Assembly: GCA_016937915.1 (NCBI GenBank)
Contig: JAFGVR010000134.1
Location: 1-5,026, forward strand
Reading direction: 5' to 3'
DNA: 5,026 nt
Source of the DNA: Campylobacterales bacterium
Lineage (GTDB): Bacteria > Campylobacterota > Campylobacteria > Campylobacterales > Sulfurimonadaceae
A program made the position numbers and the translations under genes. The notes under the pieces are model-generated. The model saw only the letters and a list, made by a program, of their open reading frames with translations, did no database searches and had not been told where the DNA came from. Positions 4,661 to 5,026 of the stretch are shown piece by piece. Numbering within the stretch: position 1 is the stretch's first letter; each line of letters starts with the position of its first letter.

Positions 4661-5026
4661 ATGGGTTTTAGAATAAACACAAACATTGCGGCAATGAACG
4701 CACATGCAAATGCTACTATGAACAATCGTGAGATTAACAGCTCACTAGAAAAATTAAGTTCTGGTCTTCGTATCAATTCAGCAGCAGATGATGCTTCTGG
4801 TATGCAGATTGCGGACTCGCTTCGTTCACAACAGCTGGGACTTGGTCAAGCTATTAAAAATTCAAACGATGCTATCAATATAGTTAAAATCGCAGATAAA
4901 GGGATGGATGAGCAGGTAAAAATACTTGATACTATCAAATTAAAAGCTACTCAATCAGCTCAAGATGGTCAAACTACAGACTCTAGAAAAGCTCTTCAAG
5001 CTGACATCACTCGTCTTATGGAGGAG
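4661..5026 (+). CDS. flaA: Flagellin, N-terminal part (runs off the window)
   Basis: The window holds the first 122 residues of a flagellin, the subunit of the flagellar filament, exported by the flagellar type III system and polymerised outside the cell. [17 protein letters not shown] (1-17) begins the D0 domain. [27 protein letters not shown] (31-57) is the highly conserved flagellin signature leading into D1. [23 protein letters not shown] (82-104) follows the Campylobacter/Helicobacter pattern rather than the Salmonella one. The start is fixed by AAGGA 6 nt upstream and by family alignment. The upstream sigma-28-type promoter and CsrA-type leader suit a major, late flagellin. The variable middle and C-terminal D1/D0 are outside the window. 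The symbol is by family; the genome may have several flagellin genes. Confidence 0.97.
   Translation, partial: MGFRINTNIAAMNAHANATMNNREINSSLEKLSSGLRINSAADDASGMQIADSLRSQQLGLGQAIKNSNDAINIVKIADKGMDEQVKILDTIKLKATQSAQDGQTTDSRKALQADITRLMEE

Noticed and set aside
4582..4776. Minus-strand open frame over the flagellin start
   Set aside because: It covers the flagellin promoter, leader and first codons on the opposite strand and has no independent support.

Overview
The window is AT-rich bacterial DNA that looks like it comes from Campylobacterota, perhaps a Sulfurimonas-like or related free-living genus. That placement is inferred. The best marker is the flagellin start at the right edge, which begins [17 protein letters not shown] and carries the [11 protein letters not shown] segment typical of Campylobacter-type flagellins. 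A sigma-28-type promoter and a CsrA-type leader precede it. A PglF/CapD-type membrane sugar dehydratase and a VanZ-like protein fit the same background.

Left part (1-565): the C-terminal half of a dTMP kinase-like protein (57-380) without its P-loop half, probably a fragment or a frameshifted gene. A 185-bp AT-rich spacer follows and carries the first copy of a structured repeat (482-535).

Middle (566-2129): four tightly packed plus-strand genes in the order MNT, HEPN, HEPN, MNT. They form two HepT/MntA-type toxin-antitoxin modules placed head to tail in mirrored gene order. The MNT genes keep the nucleotidyltransferase triad (GS-x9-DxD plus a later Asp). The HEPN genes keep the R-x4-H-x-Y motif of HepT RNases. 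Stop/start overlaps (ATGA, TAATG) suggest one co-translated operon. A second copy of the repeat (2131-2184) lies directly behind the last gene, so the cassette is bracketed by direct repeats. Each copy folds into the same bulged hairpin with an identical 7-nt loop, and one base pair has changed on both sides (C-G in one copy, T-A in the other). This structure-preserving repeat around a double HEPN/MNT cassette is the most unusual signal in the window.

Right part (2203-5026): a 593-residue UDP-N-acetylhexosamine 4,6-dehydratase (PglF family) is followed after 2 bp by a VanZ-like membrane protein. A small four-cysteine protein on the minus strand overlaps the 3' end of the VanZ gene tail to tail. 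A 152-bp divergent spacer then carries a sigma-28-type promoter and a flagellin leader with two GGA sites, one in the loop of a perfect small hairpin and one in the ribosome binding site, the usual layout for CsrA/FliW control. The flagellin gene runs off the window.
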